DNA from: Paenibacillus sp. FSL H7-0331 | Lineage (GTDB): Bacteria; Bacillota; Bacilli; Paenibacillales; NBRC-103111 | DNA length: 53,535 nt | Assembly (NCBI RefSeq): GCF_001956045.1 | Contig: NZ_MRTH01000048.1 | Span: 1 to 53,535, forward strand | Direction: 5' to 3' | Shown here: positions 1-7,897 of the stretch, piece by piece | How positions within the stretch are numbered: the stretch's first letter is position 1 | Layout of the letters: each line of letters begins with the position of its first letter | The notes under the pieces: generated by a model | The model's input: only the letters and a program-made list of their open reading frames with translations | The model's database searches: none | What the model was told of the DNA's origin: nothing | Position numbers and translations under genes: made by a program

Positions 1-2014
1 CGGTGTCTATAAGAGCGGGAACCTGACGTTAAAAAGCAATGTGACCTTTTACCTGGCCGGAGGCGCTGTCATTGTCGGCACAGGCAAGGGCGAAGACTAT
101 GTGATTGATTTTCGGAAGGATTCACGAAATGCGGATGGAACGTATTTTATTCGTACTGCCGTAGACTCCAGCAATATCACTATACGGGGACGGGGAACTA
201 TTGATGGAAAAGGCATAGCGATGCGAGAGCGCAAGATGCCGGCACCGAATAAAAATGAAGGATTCCTAAATAACCTGCTGGTTCCGATCGCAACCACAAA
301 TTTTACATTTGATGGTTTAATATTGCGGGATGGCGGTTTCTGGTCGTTCATGGTTGTTCGTTCCGACAATGTGACCATAAAAAATCTCAAGGGATTCCAG
401 GATTTATACAAAATTGAGAATGATGTTATCGATATAAACGAGAGTCAGAACGTGCTTGTTAAACATGCGATTGCCATATCGGATGATGACACTTATTCTA
501 CTAAAACCTGGCTGCAAACGGGGATGTCCAAAGGGTGGCCGGGAGCGCTTGAACATTTGGAAAATGTGGTCTTCGATGACGCTTTTGCATGGACAAGATG
601 CGCGGCTTTCAAGATTGGTATGGGAGTAGCCCAGCCGCAGATCGGAGTGACCATCCGAAATTCATATGTGTATCAAAGCGCTCGGGCATTGCTGATTGAT
701 CATGGTTACCAATATAATACGCTTCCGGAGGAAGGTTACGCTCAAAATATTACGTTTGAGAATATCGATATCGAACGAGTCGGTATCAATCAATTCGGGA
801 ACTATTGGCTTGGAGTTTCTACTAGTACTTCCGGCGATGTAAACAATGTTGTATTAAAGAACATTAATGTTCGCGAGCTGGGATCTGAGCAATCCAGAAT
901 TTCCGGGAATGTCAGCGACTTGAAAGTTACCGTTAATAGCAATGTAAACGGCATCAACTTTGCCAATTCCAAGCCGCTGTTCAGCGACAATTTCGAAGAC
1001 GGAGATACGGCAGGATGGACATCCGTTACAGGCGGCTGGACCGTACCGACAGACGGCACGAATAAAGTGCTGTCCAGCGGCAGCCAGACAACCACATCCC
1101 TTATTACCGCCAATGCCGGCGGCTCATGGACGGATTACGCGTATGAAGCCAGAGTGAAAATGGGCATTACCGATGCCAATGCAGGCATTGTCTTCAGGGT
1201 TCAGGACGCCAATAATTATTATATGTATCGAATTAATTCATCGAATCAAAAGCTGGAGTTGTACAAATCCGTGAACGGACAACTGACGTCTGTAGCCAAT
1301 ACTCCGTTCACAGCCCAGGAGAAGCAGTTCTATACGGTTAAGGCGGTTATAAAGGGTAACAAGATTTTCTGTTATGTGGATGGAGAATTAAAAATGGAAT
1401 GGACCAATCCTGTAACAGAACTGACAACAGGAGGGATCGGATTCCGCACCACCTCGGCAGGCGTCCATTTTGACGATGTAACTGTTACCCCAATCCTCCT
1501 ATTCAGCGACAATTTTGAAGATGGAAATACGACAGGGTGGGCGTCTGCTTCCGGTTCTTGGAGTGTGACAACAGACGGCACGAAAGTTTTGACCCAAAAT
1601 AATTCAGCCACTGCCCTCATTACCGCCGGTGATGCATGGACGGATTATACGTATGAAGCCAAAGTGAAAATGCCCATCGCCAATGCCAATGCAGGCATTA
1701 TATTCAGGGTGCAGAATGAAAATAATTATTATATGTATCGAATCAATGTATCGAATCAAAAACTGGAGTTGTACAAGTCCGTGAATGGACAACTGACCCT
1801 AGTATCCAGCACCTCTTTCACAACTCAGGCGAACCAGTGGTATACGATTAAGGCCTCCGTTCAAGGCACTGCCATAAAAGGTTATGTGAATGGGGCATTA
1901 AAGACGGAATGGACCAATCCTGTAACGGAATTGACAGCAGGGAAAATCGGATTCAGGACCACCTCGGCGGGTGTATCTTTTGATGACGCTTTGGTTCTGG
2001 CTCCTCCTGCCTAG
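1..2014 (+). CDS. Secreted beta-helix glycoside hydrolase/lyase, 5' end outside window
   Basis: The reading frame is open to the first base of the window, so the N-terminus with any signal peptide is missing; the GTG at 41 is probably internal. The first ~300 visible residues have the short hydrophobic/Asn-rich repeats of a right-handed parallel beta-helix. The segments ENDVIDI and SDDDTYSTK resemble the paired aspartate motifs of GH28-type polygalacturonases (family knowledge). From about residue 313 there are two near-identical ~170-residue modules of concanavalin-A/LamG type, each opening LFSDNFEDG and closing IGFRTTSAGV, probably sugar-binding. Expected to act outside the cell on a plant polysaccharide. 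GH28 is the best guess; another beta-helix family is possible. Confidence 0.75.
   Translation, partial: GVYKSGNLTLKSNVTFYLAGGAVIVGTGKGEDYVIDFRKDSRNADGTYFIRTAVDSSNITIRGRGTIDGKGIAMRERKMPAPNKNEGFLNNLLVPIATTNFTFDGLILRDGGFWSFMVVRSDNVTIKNLKGFQDLYKIENDVIDINESQNVLVKHAIAISDDDTYSTKTWLQTGMSKGWPGALEHLENVVFDDAFAWTRCAAFKIGMGVAQPQIGVTIRNSYVYQSARALLIDHGYQYNTLPEEGYAQNITFENIDIERVGINQFGNYWLGVSTSTSGDVNNVVLKNINVRELGSEQSRISGNVSDLKVTVNSNVNGINFANSKPLFSDNFEDGDTAGWTSVTGGWTVPTDGTNKVLSSGSQTTTSLITANAGGSWTDYAYEARVKMGITDANAGIVFRVQDANNYYMYRINSSNQKLELYKSVNGQLTSVANTPFTAQEKQFYTVKAVIKGNKIFCYVDGELKMEWTNPVTELTTGGIGFRTTSAGVHFDDVTVTPILLFSDNFEDGNTTGWASASGSWSVTTDGTKVLTQNNSATALITAGDAWTDYTYEAKVKMPIANANAGIIFRVQNENNYYMYRINVSNQKLELYKSVNGQLTLVSSTSFTTQANQWYTIKASVQGTAIKGYVNGALKTEWTNPVTELTAGKIGFRTTSAGVSFDDALVLAPPA
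977..2005 (+). repeat. Tandem duplication of a LamG-like module within the beta-helix enzyme
   Basis: Two in-frame copies start at 977 and 1499, an offset of 522 bp. They share long identical stretches at DNA and protein level, for example NNYYMYRIN, KLELYKSVNGQL and EWTNPVTELT. The similarity suggests a fairly recent in-frame duplication of a carbohydrate-binding module. Confidence 0.85.
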
Positions 2015-2038
2015 TGTCGGTCGGCGAGCATAAGAAGG

Positions 2039-2087
2039 AGCTGTCCCCAAAGCCATGAAACGGCTGCGCGGGACAGCTTCGTTTCGT
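2039..2087 (+). terminator. Hairpin terminator after the beta-helix gene
   Basis: Arms AGCTGTCCC (2039-2047) and GGGACAGCT (2070-2078) enclose a second stem AGCC/GGCT and are followed by TCGTTTCGT. It begins 25 bp past the stop codon. Confidence 0.6.
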
Positions 2088-2109
2088 GTTGGATATTACA
2101 CGAATAATT

Positions 2110-2560
2110 TGTGCCTTCCAGTAATTATCTCTCCCGTCAATAACCGACATCTTGCCTTTCTCTCTTGTTTCTGCCCATAATGCCTCACTCCAAGAAATAA
2201 TAAATGCCTTTGTTGCACCATAAACGGCCATGAAGGGCATCAATTGAAAACCGGCTGCTGCTGCATTGATAATGGCTCCTTGATGGCGTTCAAGTATGTC
2301 TTGCAAAAAGAGGTGCGTAAGGCTGACGACAGATAAAACGTTTAATTTAATTTCATTCTGTTGCCTTTTTAAAGGCAGTTTATCAAAGTAGCCATAAGAT
2401 GCCACTCCCGAATTATTAACTAAAAGATCTACCTTTCGCTGCAATTGCTTTACCTGATCATAGACGGTATGAGCTGCATGTTCCTGGGAAAGATCAGCTA
2501 CGATTACATCCACTTGAATGTTATGCTGAGCCATTAATGTTTTGTACTTGACATGGAGTA
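2110..2560 (-). pseudogene. Short-chain dehydrogenase remnant, both ends missing
   Basis: On the minus strand a frame encodes the middle of a classical SDR: DVIVADLS, the NNSGVASYG segment corresponding to the family NNAG motif, and YGATKAF, which carries the catalytic YxxxK. The N-terminal Rossmann TGxxxGIG is absent because the frame begins inside beta-strand 3. After about LWAETREK the sequence no longer resembles an SDR. An intact SDR is about 250 residues; about 130 are recognisable. Divergent from the truncated MerR gene, a common MerR/SDR arrangement. Almost certainly non-functional. Confidence 0.7.
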
Positions 2561-2609
2561 TACTCCAAATTGTAATATTCAAGACTATTAAGACAAGCGA
2601 AAGGAGGAA

Positions 2610-2795
2610 TTGAAAATTGAACAACCATTCACGATAGCTGAGATTTCTCTAAAAACTGGACTCAGCCAAGACACATTCCGTTATTACGAGAAAATCAATT
2701 TACTTCCTTCACCAAAACGAAGTAGAAATGGACAGAGGGAATATGTCCAGCTTGATCTTGATCGAGCACTCGCTAGTTCCAGAAACATTAAATAA
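2610..2795 (+). pseudogene. Truncated MerR-family regulator
   Basis: A TTG-initiated frame of 61 codons begins with a typical MerR helix-turn-helix: FTIAEISLKTGLSQDTFRYYEKINLL, interrupted here only by this description (residues about 6-31). It stops after about 50 recognisable residues, before the second helix pair, dimerisation coil and effector domain of the ~130-residue family. AAGGAGG (2601-2607) lies only 2 bases from the TTG, closer than normal. It is divergent from the SDR remnant, so both halves of an old regulator/target pair are broken. The alternative, a real mini-regulator, is unlikely. Confidence 0.6.
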
Positions 2796-2840
2796 GGGGT
2801 TTCACATACTAGTCATATCTAATATGTGAAACCCCTTATT
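2791..2840. terminator. Perfect 17-bp inverted repeat after the MerR remnant
   Basis: Arms at 2791-2807 and 2824-2840 are exact reverse complements (core AAGGGGTTTCACAT); the 16-base loop adds one more pair. The MerR remnant's stop codon lies in the left arm. Each arm ends AT-rich, so this could be a bidirectional terminator, though no long T-run follows. A small palindromic repeat element is the alternative. Confidence 0.6.
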
Positions 2841-3045
2841 GTTAAACTATCATACTCCATTAGTCTTATAAAACTTGATAGAGAAGAACTTATCCATATT
2901 CTACTATCATCTTCATGGTTCCAAACATAAATATCGTTTTAATCACCTAAGGAGCTCGCCGAACTTTCGCTTGCATGTCCAAACAGCGGCTTTCTCCTTC
3001 TGCTATTTCGCTTGTCCAGGCAAACGGACTCATTTGTATCATCCG

Positions 3046-4266
3046 TCAATATGTTTCATACACAAGTGTGTCGTCGAGTTGAAACGTTTTCTGAAAGACA
3101 GCGTAGATGAGCAGCTGTCCTGCCGGCGTTTCACCTGCATCGTAACCAAGTCGAATGGTGCCAAGCTCCTCGAACACCAGCTCAGACAGCACCAGTGTGC
3201 TGACATCCTCATCGAGATGCGTATTTGCAATGAGTGTCAATGCTTGATCATGCAACGTCGCCATGTTGTCCCATGCTTTCTTCACGACCGGTGACAGCCG
3301 TTTCATTTCCGCCTTTGTGCGCACTGCTGCTGTAAGGTGAATGTCGGATCCGTGAAACGGCAGTGTCATCTTGTAGTCTGACACCGACACATCATAGATA
3401 AATGTCCCAACACCTTTTACGGTATGGTCTGGTTCCCGAATCAGGTTGTTGGCGTAATCCAGCCGTTCCAGCTTTGGAGCCTTGCTTGTGTCCAGTACCG
3501 CAATTTTGTTATCCGAGCAGTACACTTCGACCAGCTCAGGGTGGTTCAATTGCAGCTTCGATAGATGGTTTTGAAAACAGCGCAAGCTTTCCAGCCTCGG
3601 ACTGCCGCTAATGTCCAATTCGGTCAAATGATTACCATTGCACCGCAGTTCCAGTAAATTTTCACAGTTCGTCACCCGCAGTTGGATCAAATGGTTGCTG
3701 CCGCAGTCCAGCTTCTCCAGCTTCGTGTGATGGTCCAACTCCAAGGTAAACAAGGCGTTATAGCCGCACTGCAGATGGCGCAGCAGCGGATTACGCTCCA
3801 ATTCAAGCTTGGACAAGATGTTCCAGTAACAAATCAACTCCGTCAGCATATGATTCTGGCTCACGTCCAGATTGCGGATCCGGTTGTATCCGCAATCCAA
3901 CGATTCCAGCGCCGCATTCGCCGACAGATCCAGCGCCAAAATCGCATTGGAATTGCAGTGCAGCCGCTTTAGCGCGGAATTGTGGCTTGTGTTGAGCGCA
4001 TTCAACTCGTTGCCGTCGCATTTCAAGTCCACCAAACGTGTGTTGCGGCGAATATCCAGCTCAGTCAGCTTATTGTATGCGCAATTCAGGACATCCAGCG
4101 ACGTAAAATGCTCCAGTCCGTTCAAGCTTGTGATGTCTTTGTGCGAGATTTGCAGTTCGCCAATTCCTTCCACATCACTTGTTCGAATCAAATCCCGGCC
4201 GTCGCAATACGTTTCCAATAGGAACGTCCGGAACTGTTCATCAATAAAATCGTGGGTAATATTCAT
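3046..4266 (-). CDS. Leucine-rich-repeat protein
   Basis: About 406 residues from the ATG at 4266, which follows a good AAAGGAGT site; an in-frame upstream start would add ten residues without such a site. Residues ~40-290 hold about a dozen ~21-residue repeats of the pattern LxxLxCxxNxLxxLDLSxN (LDCGYNRIRNLDVS, LDCGSNHLIQL), as in bacterial internalin-like LRRs. A C-terminal non-repeat domain of ~110 residues follows. No signal peptide, TM segment or surface anchor is seen, so it is probably cytoplasmic. Such proteins usually mediate protein-protein contacts; no partner is suggested by the neighbours. Transcribed alone. Confidence 0.75.
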   Translation of the reverse strand: MNITHDFIDEQFRTFLLETYCDGRDLIRTSDVEGIGELQISHKDITSLNGLEHFTSLDVLNCAYNKLTELDIRRNTRLVDLKCDGNELNALNTSHNSALKRLHCNSNAILALDLSANAALESLDCGYNRIRNLDVSQNHMLTELICYWNILSKLELERNPLLRHLQCGYNALFTLELDHHTKLEKLDCGSNHLIQLRVTNCENLLELRCNGNHLTELDISGSPRLESLRCFQNHLSKLQLNHPELVEVYCSDNKIAVLDTSKAPKLERLDYANNLIREPDHTVKGVGTFIYDVSVSDYKMTLPFHGSDIHLTAAVRTKAEMKRLSPVVKKAWDNMATLHDQALTLIANTHLDEDVSTLVLSELVFEELGTIRLGYDAGETPAGQLLIYAVFQKTFQLDDTLVYETY

Positions 4267-4603
4267 CTGTCCTACTCCTTTCAGCAATCGGTCCAAGCTA
4301 CTCTATCATTTTATACCGGCAGAAGGCATATGCACCACCGCCAAAACTCCCATATGTTTCGCTTAGACAAATTCCGGAGTGTTTTGGGTTCCTGCTCGAG
4401 TGCTGCGATACGATCTTCTGATAATATGTCATCCTTCTCGGTGCCGCTGTGGCAACACTGTTTAATGATGGAGTTTAGCCGAGCTATTCCGTCGATTACT
4501 TTCTGAAACCAAATGACAAGAACTTTATCCCATTCCCGACGGATTGTAGGGCAGAGGTGAGTACTGAATTCGTTAATGTCGTTATCCTTTTTAGTTTCAG
4601 TGA
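4267..4603. other. Intergenic stretch without a supported gene
   Basis: Only scattered short frames are present. The one structured element is the left copy of a 29-bp inverted repeat at 4511-4539. Confidence 0.5.
4511..4539 (+). repeat. Left copy of 29-bp inverted repeat flanking the HxlR cassette
   Basis: Starts AAATGACAAGAACTTT and ends CATTCCCGA. Its exact reverse complement lies at 6669-6697, 2.1 kb away. See the right copy and the finding. Confidence 0.85.
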
Positions 4604-4632
4604 TTGACTTGATTGTAGCGCTATCGTAAAAT
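4604..4632 (+). promoter_or_regulatory. SigA-type promoter of the HxlR gene
   Basis: TTGACT (4604-4609), 17-base spacer, TAAAAT (4627-4632). The predicted start is near 4639, about 50 bp before the ATG. Confidence 0.65.
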
Positions 4633-4658
4633 TTTGTTATGTTAATTTTAGGTAATGC

Positions 4659-4671
4659 ACTTACTTAAAAG
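4659..4671 (+). promoter_or_regulatory. Candidate HxlR operator 1
   Basis: ACTTACTTAAAAG lies between the predicted transcription start and the start codon of the HxlR gene. A near-identical word on the opposite strand precedes the NAD(P)-binding gene (5254-5265), as expected if the regulator controls itself and its neighbour. Confidence 0.45.
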
Positions 4672-4689
4672 TTAGGGGATGATTTATCA

Positions 4690-5022
4690 ATGATTCATCA
4701 GCGTGAATGTCCAGTTGAGACACTCATTCATGTTTTAGGTGGCAAATGGAAGCCAATGATTTTATGGCATTTGATTGAATCCAAAAAGAGATTCAACGAT
4801 CTGGAAAAGCTTATACCTGATGTTTCACAAAAAATGCTTTCACAACATCTCCGAGATTTGGAACGAGAAGGCATAGTCGATAGAACGGTCTACCCTGATA
4901 TCCCTCCAAAAGTAGAATATTCTCTTAGTGAATACGGCAGAACATTGATTCCTGTAGCAGAAATCATGTGTGCTTGGGGAGAAAATCATAATAAGCGGAA
5001 ATATGAAGAGTCAGCGTCATAA
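4690..5022 (+). CDS. HxlR-family transcriptional regulator
   Basis: 110 residues, the usual size. The HxlR winged-helix signature is clear: CPVETLIHVLGGKWKPMILW, then FNDLEKLIPDVSQKMLSQHL and a C-terminal wing (KVEYSLSEYGRTL). Cys7 is conserved in many redox/electrophile-sensing members. The gene has its own promoter and a strong hairpin behind it. The next gene, an NmrA-like oxidoreductase, is a common HxlR target and shares a candidate operator. It probably represses the downstream pair in response to a reactive electrophile or oxidant; the effector is inference. Confidence 0.9.
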   Translation: MIHQRECPVETLIHVLGGKWKPMILWHLIESKKRFNDLEKLIPDVSQKMLSQHLRDLEREGIVDRTVYPDIPPKVEYSLSEYGRTLIPVAEIMCAWGENHNKRKYEESAS

Positions 5023-5063
5023 AGCTGGTTCGATGAACTTGTACACTAATTCAATCAACTCAA

Positions 5064-5100
5064 ACCAAAAGCTGCCACGGGATTCCGGGCAGCTTTTGGT
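5064..5100 (+). terminator. Hairpin after the HxlR gene
   Basis: Perfect 13-bp arms ACCAAAAGCTGCC (5064-5076) and GGCAGCTTTTGGT (5088-5100) with an 11-base loop. No long T-run follows, but the stem itself carries TTTT. Confidence 0.65.
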
Positions 5101-5253
5101 TACCTACAGTCGCACTCCTGATATGAAATTAATTATCGGGTTTGAGATAATAAAACTCCTTATAGTGTAGAATTGTCGCCAATCTGTATATAGAGTTTTC
5201 CTGTCCTCCCGATCTCCGCGTATAATTATGGTATCCCTTTCTGTCATGCTTAC

Positions 5254-5280
5254 CTTTAAGTAAGTACCCTACTTTAAAGT
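5254..5280 (+). promoter_or_regulatory. Candidate HxlR operator 2
   Basis: CTTTAAGTAAGT followed by ACCCT and ACTTTAAAG forms an imperfect palindrome about 85 bp upstream of the oxidoreductase. It contains the reverse complement of the ACTTACTTA core found before the HxlR gene. Confidence 0.4.
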
Positions 5281-5360
5281 GGGTTCTTAACATAATTTTG
5301 AAGCGATGCTAAGCTGGAGTTAACCAAATATTGGGGTCCATTTAAGAGGAGGAAAGAACA

Positions 5361-6089
5361 ATGAAAATTATTGTTTTTGGAGCGACGGGGAATACAGGGA
5401 AAAGAGTGTTGGTTCAAGGGATAAAAATGGGACATGAATTGACCGCATTTGTGCGAAATTCTGAGAAGCTTTATGATCAACTAGGTGAGCATTCCGCAAA
5501 GCATGTGAAGGTGATCGTGGACGATATTATGGACCCGGTGAGCGTCGGTGAGGCGCTCGCGCATCAAGACGCCGCTATTGTTGCAGCCGGCCATGCGGGC
5601 CAGGGAGAAGAGTTTGTTCGTATCGTCGATAACATTATAAGCCAATGTGAATTCCAACCTAGTTTCTCTGGGCGGGTATGGATAATGGGAGGAGCTGGCC
5701 TGCTGGATATTCCATATACGGATCTTATCGGCAACAATTTACCCGGCTTCCCGCCTGAGTATAGAAATCACAACCGGAATTTCGAAAGGCTACAGCAGAC
5801 TCAACTCGATTGGTCCATTATGTGTCCGGGAACAATGATTGATTCGAGAGAGCATTCAGATCCGGTTCATCTACATGTAACAACGGAAACCTTGCCCGTT
5901 ACGATTCCGGAGACGATCAAGGAATATTCCGAGGCAGATATAGCCGGTTACTTGTTCAGCCGACTTCAAGAGCTGAATGTTGCTTATGACGATGTCGCAA
6001 CATGTATGTTGGACCATCTTGAGCTCGGAGGAGCGTTTAAAAGAAAAAGGGTCGGTCTAGCCTATCAAAGCAATATTACGGCGCGCTGA
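5361..6089 (+). CDS. NmrA-like NAD(P)-binding oxidoreductase
   Basis: 242 residues. The N-terminus IIVFGATGNTGKRVL is a GxxGxxG dinucleotide-binding Rossmann loop of the atypical/extended SDR (NmrA, NAD(P)H-binding) group. Internal segments such as VWIMGGAGLLDIP and LDWSIMCPGTM fit this family. The start follows a good GAGGAGGAAAG site. It is followed within ~20 bp by the small membrane-protein gene and probably co-transcribed with it under HxlR control. Substrate unknown; related proteins handle quinones or act as redox sensors. Confidence 0.85.
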   Translation: MKIIVFGATGNTGKRVLVQGIKMGHELTAFVRNSEKLYDQLGEHSAKHVKVIVDDIMDPVSVGEALAHQDAAIVAAGHAGQGEEFVRIVDNIISQCEFQPSFSGRVWIMGGAGLLDIPYTDLIGNNLPGFPPEYRNHNRNFERLQQTQLDWSIMCPGTMIDSREHSDPVHLHVTTETLPVTIPETIKEYSEADIAGYLFSRLQELNVAYDDVATCMLDHLELGGAFKRKRVGLAYQSNITAR

Positions 6090-6109
6090 GGAGAAGGGGG
6101 ATAATAGGT

Positions 6110-6562
6110 TTGTTTGGATTACTGCTCGTTTTGCATATATTGGCTTCGATCGCCATAATTGGCCCCGCTTTCGGGATGCCCATCATTCGAAGATCCGCTA
6201 GAACCGTCGGCCAACTGCACTTTGCTTTTGGTATAACGACCAAACTTGCCATAATACCTAAAATTGGCGGATCCGTACTTATTTTAACCGGGGTTTGGCT
6301 TATGTTCATAACCAAGATGGGGTTATCCCAAATGTGGCTGAATGTATCCATCCTTTTATCGCTGCTCATGGTCGTCATGATCGACGGATGGATCGAGCCG
6401 CGTATGAAAAAGATCATAAAGATCATATCTGAAAATCAAGACCAGGGTAATGAAATACCCGCCGAGTTCGGACTGCTGATAAAAAAGATCGTACCAATCG
6501 AGACGGCTGCACAGCTGCTGATTATTACCATATTGGTGCTTATGGTCGTTAAGCCATTTTAA
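6110..6562 (+). CDS. Small four-helix membrane protein, DUF2269-like
   Basis: 150 residues from a TTG start preceded by GAGAAGGGGG. Hydrophobic segments at about 2-20, 42-64, 75-92 and 130-148 suggest four membrane spans with a cytoplasmic basic loop (RMKKIIKIIS). Length and the early LHILASIAIIGPAFG helix fit the DUF2269-type predicted integral membrane family. It directly follows the oxidoreductase gene, suggesting one HxlR-controlled transcript. Function unknown. Confidence 0.7.
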   Translation: MFGLLLVLHILASIAIIGPAFGMPIIRRSARTVGQLHFAFGITTKLAIIPKIGGSVLILTGVWLMFITKMGLSQMWLNVSILLSLLMVVMIDGWIEPRMKKIIKIISENQDQGNEIPAEFGLLIKKIVPIETAAQLLIITILVLMVVKPF

Positions 6563-6668
6563 AGAAGCCGATAGGAGTCTCCTAACCACATTTTGACCGC
6601 TACGCATCGTAAACATCAGTAAAAGGACTTTCGAATGTGGCAGATTACGCTAATAAGATGTGGGACGT

Positions 6669-6697
6669 TCGGGAATGGGATAAAGTTCTTGTCATTT
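6669..6697 (-). repeat. Right copy of 29-bp inverted repeat flanking the HxlR cassette
   Basis: Exact reverse complement of 4511-4539. A partial third copy of the AAGTTCTTGTCA core follows at about 6706-6717, so the right end is more complex than the left. The two copies bracket exactly the HxlR, oxidoreductase and membrane-protein genes. Confidence 0.85.
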
Positions 6698-6786
6698 ATG
6701 ACATCAAGTTCTTGTCAACCGAAAACGAGTAGTATCAGGCTGTAAAGAATGAGCAAGATGCAGCATTTCCTTCAAATTGATGATTT

Positions 6787-6817
6787 TAAAAATCGAGCCG
6801 CCATTGGCGGTTTTTTT
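6787..6817 (+). terminator. Rho-independent terminator
   Basis: A-rich lead, CCGCC-ATT-GGCGG stem (6798-6810), then seven T. It lies about 225 bp after the membrane-protein gene with nothing clear between. Confidence 0.7.
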
Positions 6818-6860
6818 AAACTTATTTTTTTATAAACTCTAAAAAGGAGAGATATAGTGT

Positions 6861-7229
6861 ATGACACTAAATGATGTCCAATGACACAAATGTCCCTACA
6901 TTCTGGTTAATGAGAACCAAATCAATTTTGATCACAGTTTTTTAAAGGAAGATTGCTGTGAAGCTTGGGAGCATTGCAAACTAGACAGCCTAGCATACCC
7001 GTCACTCCATGTAATGGATTTAACCCATCAGTTAGACCTTTATTCTTTAGCCTGTACAAACTTGTTAAGTCCCCTTAAAATCAGTGTGAGCCTTGTACCA
7101 ATTGAATCCTCCGACTATCCATACATATTTATCCTGTATGTACGAATACATTTGTGCTCGAAAATAAACCGCATTGTCAGATTCTTGTACGGACTCGATA
7201 TTATAGGATTCAATGATCGCAGAGGGTAG
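6861..7229 (+). pseudogene. Unidentified frame interrupted by in-frame TGA at codon 8
   Basis: AAAAAGGAGAG (6841-6851) precedes an ATG at 6861. Seven codons follow, then TGA (6882-6884), then a frame open to 7229. The first ~65 codons after the TGA read like protein, Cys- and Leu-rich (HKCPYILVNENQ, CCEAWEHCKLD). After about 7065 the frame runs antisense to another probable fragment and is less convincing. No family is recognised. A point-mutated remnant is most likely; read-through is possible but unsupported. Confidence 0.35.
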
Positions 7230-7313
7230 CTCATTAACCCAAGATGGATCAGTTACTTGCAGATTTGATGCGATTGTTTGCTCCGTTAATACAGACGAAA
7301 ATATTGTATTCAT
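7065..7313 (-). pseudogene. C-terminal fragment of an unidentified protein
   Basis: Eighty-two codons with protein-like composition, ending AVYFRAQMYSYIQDKYVW followed by IVGGFNWYKAH. The same frame continues upstream for about eleven plausible codons before a TAA, so the beginning appears lost. It overlaps the end of the opposite-strand frame. Family not recognised. Confidence 0.35.
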
Positions 7314-7390
7314 AGAATAATTAATCTTTTCAATCAGTTGAATTGATCGGGTTTAACCATGGTTTAATGAGACTCTACCTGGATTAATTA

Positions 7391-7570
7391 GTGAACAAGC
7401 AGGCTAGCTGCATATCAGAAAATCGTAATAGTTTCTTGGCCCTAGCATTTCGGAGGGCCATTGGGGACGTTCTGGCAGAACATGAAGCCGAACGTTACAA
7501 GGCTGATTATCTTCAATACGTTGGAACGCACCACCAGAAAGAATCCGGTCACCATAAGAGAAGTCTATGA
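7391..7570 (+). CDS. Possible small ORF, 59 residues, unidentified
   Basis: GTG-initiated; the middle part (FLALAFRRAIGDVLAEHEAE) looks helical and protein-like. No clear ribosome site. An overlapping frame begins at about 7480, so the coding frame is uncertain. It lies in a region of gene fragments and may itself be a remnant. Confidence 0.25.
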   Translation: MNKQASCISENRNSFLALAFRRAIGDVLAEHEAERYKADYLQYVGTHHQKESGHHKRSL

Positions 7571-7640
7571 TGTGAACTTTGGGTAAGAGGGGACATATTT
7601 CGATTCCCCTGACCGAAGAGACTGAAAAGACGAAATAACG

Positions 7641-7781
7641 ATGAAAGGGCGTTTAAAAGTTCTATGTGATATGGTCATTCCGGTTCCGTATGATGAAACA
7701 CCTGACATACAGGGAGAGGCATTTACCAGTTTACCCTGCATTATGCATGATGCTCGTGCAAGAGTAATTCCTCAATGTTAG
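7641..7781 (+). pseudogene. Possible gene fragment, 46 codons, unidentified
   Basis: An ATG-initiated frame (MKGRLKVLCDMVIPVPYDE) ends at TAG 7779-7781, just before a good promoter. Composition is protein-like, but it is too short to classify. Confidence 0.22.
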
Positions 7782-7796
7782 ACTAGCCATGTATGA

Positions 7797-7846
7797 ATGA
7801 AAGCGCTTATAAATTAGTTTACATACAAAAAAACGTTTGTTATAAT
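7797..7846 (+). promoter_or_regulatory. SigA promoter with catabolite (cre-like) and LacI-type sites
   Basis: TTTACA (7818-7823), 17-base spacer and perfect TATAAT (7841-7846). Upstream of -35 lies ATGAAAGCGCTTATA (7797-7811), close to the CcpA cre consensus. The spacer contains AAACGTTT (7831-7838), a LacI-family half-palindrome. This is a typical architecture for a sugar-catabolism operon, but the genes downstream are broken. Confidence 0.65.
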
Positions 7847-7897
7847 CATATTATCTTAATCATTAAAGTATATAACGAAGTATGGGGGAAATATCCA

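Noticed and set aside
2875..3294. Plus-strand 139-codon frame
   Set aside because: It is antisense to the leucine-rich-repeat gene, without ribosome site or family features.
4511..6697. A complete insertion sequence
   Set aside because: No transposase lies between the inverted repeats and no target-site duplication is visible; only the repeats are reported.
6882..6884. In-frame TGA as a selenocysteine codon
   Set aside because: No SECIS-like structure is seen, and no known selenoprotein motif follows.
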